This document shows, piece by piece, positions 32,004-32,022 of a DNA stretch of 32,022 nucleotides. Below the pieces are notes generated by a model. That model worked only from the letters and a program-made list of their open reading frames with translations. It was not told the origin of the DNA and ran no database searches. The DNA comes from an uncultured Duncaniella sp. (lineage in GTDB: Bacteria > Bacteroidota > Bacteroidia > Bacteroidales > Muribaculaceae), in the NCBI GenBank assembly GCA_910586665.1, contig CAJUIX010000031.1:1-32022 (forward strand), written 5' to 3'. The position numbers and the translations under genes were made by a program. Numbering within the stretch: the first letter of the stretch is position 1; every line of letters starts with the position of its first letter.

Positions 32004-32022
32004 CCGCGAATCCGATTCGCGG
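32004..32022 (+). terminator. Hairpin at the window edge, probable terminator
   Basis: CCGCGAAT and ATTCGCGG form a perfect 8-bp stem with a 3-nt loop. The sequence stops at the end of the stem, so any T run is outside the window. Confidence 0.5.

Noticed and set aside
1..32022. CRISPR array, insertion sequence, prophage or rRNA
   Set aside because: I found no regularly spaced repeats, transposase, integrase, phage structural or rRNA signatures.

Overview
The window looks like a chromosomal segment from a gut-type member of the Bacteroidales, probably near Muribaculaceae. The evidence is repeated -7 boxes of the form TAnnTTTG, the general lack of Shine-Dalgarno sequences, and lineage-typical families: GldE/GldD, a GLPGLI protein, DUF5119 and fimbrillin lipoproteins, an ECF sigma/anti-sigma pair with a GTAAC/CGTC promoter, and a DcaP-like porin. 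I see no rRNA, transposase, integrase, phage structural gene or CRISPR array.

Layout. Positions 1-6292 are housekeeping and metabolism: serine O-acetyltransferase, a THUMP-domain rRNA methyltransferase, purD, a polytopic membrane protein and pdxB, all on the + strand. A small exported protein lies convergent at 6333-6782. The gene-poor stretch 6783-7433 carries what looks like a minus-strand structured RNA of about 300 nt, plus the promoter of a GLPGLI protein. A GH30 lipoprotein ends at 10132 and is followed by a long inverted repeat (10140-10200) that leads into gldE-gldD-phosphopantetheinyl transferase, three genes joined by 4-base overlaps. Positions 12898-17076 form a surface-fimbria operon: a DUF5119 lipoprotein and three fimbrillin-family lipoproteins, the first two clear paralogues. 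Downstream, on the minus strand, is a CI/LexA-like repressor with an apparently intact self-cleavage triad. Between the repressor and rpsU lie three tandem 12-bp repeats and a tRNA with a CAT anticodon.

Positions 18973-22000 hold a compact operon: a lipoprotein of the six-hairpin glycosidase type, a YfcE-like phosphoesterase and a Pat-type GNAT acetyltransferase. It ends at a hairpin shared with the convergent DcaP-like porin gene (22145-23455, minus).

The most unusual part is 23856-29760. It encodes an SPFH/band-7-like protein with a very long charged coiled coil and a GYF_2-like C-terminus; a zinc-ribbon/transmembrane/Sel1-repeat protein; an exported beta-rich protein; and, after a strong terminator, a small HEPN-like protein with an RNxxxH (RX4-6H) motif. 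The coding sequence is more A+T-rich than its flanks, especially from about 27480 to 29036. I do not recognise this arrangement as a named system. It is the best candidate here for an undescribed stress or defence module, but that function is inference.

The window ends with an ECF sigma factor preceded by a matching ECF-type promoter, a one-pass membrane protein that is probably its anti-sigma factor, and an exported protein carrying thirteen consecutive heptads.
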